Source of the DNA: UBA12018 sp051656605
Lineage (GTDB): Bacteria > Bacteroidota > Bacteroidia > Bacteroidales > CAMTPD01
Length of the DNA stretch: 64,000 bases
Direction of reading: 5' to 3'
Assembly: GCA_051656605.1 (NCBI GenBank)
Contig: JBOGCF010000043.1
Coordinates: 124,001 to 188,000 of the forward strand
The notes beneath the pieces were generated by a model that was not told the DNA's origin, made no database searches, and was given only the letters and a program-made list of their open reading frames with translations. Numbering within the stretch: the stretch's first letter is position 1; each line of letters starts with the position of its first letter. The translations under genes and the position numbers were made by a program. Positions 63,874 through 64,000 of the stretch are shown here, one piece after another.

Positions 63874-64000
63874 TTATTTAATTATAGATATGTTTACTGC
63901 ATTCATGCCACGAGCTCCGCGTGCAGTTTCAAAAGTAACTTTATCACCCTCTTTGATGTCTGACGGTGCGTTAGAGAAATGGAAAAAGTATTTTTCAGTA
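63874..64000 (-). CDS. cold-shock domain protein, 3' end only
   Basis: The frame is open to the window edge, so only the last 41 residues are present. They read KYFFHFSNAPSDIKEGDKVTF, then ETARGARGMNAVNISIIK, the second half of a cold-shock (OB-fold) domain with the usual F-(E/D)-x-x-x-G-x-R-G-x-x-A-x-N-(V/I) ending. The gene starts outside the window. It lies 19 bases upstream of the RRM gene in the same direction and may be cotranscribed with it. Confidence 0.85.
   Translation of the reverse strand, partial: TEKYFFHFSNAPSDIKEGDKVTFETARGARGMNAVNISIIK

Overview
The window carries features typical of the order Bacteroidales (Bacteroidota): a SusC/SusD pair, FimB/Mfa2-type fimbrillin genes, PCMD, DUF4493, DUF3575 and DUF3868 surface proteins, 6-bladed beta-propeller lipoproteins, a cold-shock gene beside a glycine-rich RRM gene, and promoter boxes of the Bacteroidetes type (TAnnTTTG, in some cases with an upstream TTTG). 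No rRNA or tRNA gene was recognised and the species cannot be named. Most of the DNA is AT-rich, but the exopolysaccharide block (about 21-34.7 kb) is visibly richer in G+C than the accessory stretch that follows it.

Layout. 1-5.6 kb: surface genes, with two DUF4493-type lipoproteins (the first cut by the window edge), a second PCMD lipoprotein and two small related beta-barrel proteins, closed by a strong terminator. 5.63-7.55 kb: an apparently intact class C group II intron seated directly behind that terminator. 7.57-8.0 kb: an XRE regulator. 8.3-17.8 kb: a fimbrial operon (DUF3575, DUF3868, Mfa1-like major subunit, Mfa2-like anchor, three large accessory lipoproteins) with a hairpin between the major subunit and the minor subunits. 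17.8-20.3 kb: an ECF cobalt/nickel transporter (cbiMQO, with a PDGLE/CbiN-like tail on CbiM).

20.6-34.7 kb: a long exopolysaccharide operon holding an NDP-sugar dehydratase, flippase, pyruvyl transferase, four glycosyltransferases, an EpsG-type polymerase, acyltransferase, deacetylase, epimerase, a WecA/WbpL-type initiating transferase and a YjbH-like protein. Its export and control genes (Wza, Wzc, CpsB phosphatase and a second YjbH-like protein) lie at 46.8-51.9 kb on the opposite strand.

Between them, 34.7-46.8 kb is an accessory stretch: a gene-free region of short repeats and palindromes, a HEPN/nucleotidyltransferase toxin-antitoxin pair, a Bro-N protein, an acyltransferase remnant next to a perfect 28-bp palindrome, a second XRE paralogue, three beta-propeller lipoproteins with an S41 protease, a truncated ISAs1-type element fused to a broken fucosyltransferase, and an unusual cytidylyltransferase-GHMP kinase fusion.

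52.1-58.3 kb: an AraC regulator and the threonine operon thrA-thrB-thrC, preceded by a structured leader that may encode a Thr/Ser-rich leader peptide. 58.3-63.2 kb: a SusC/SusD uptake pair. 63.4-64 kb: an RRM protein with an octapeptide repeat and the 3' end of a cold-shock gene. The best candidates for something little described are the compact cytidylyltransferase-GHMP kinase, the YjbH function split over two distant genes, the thr leader, and the paired XRE genes with a shared promoter and leader element.
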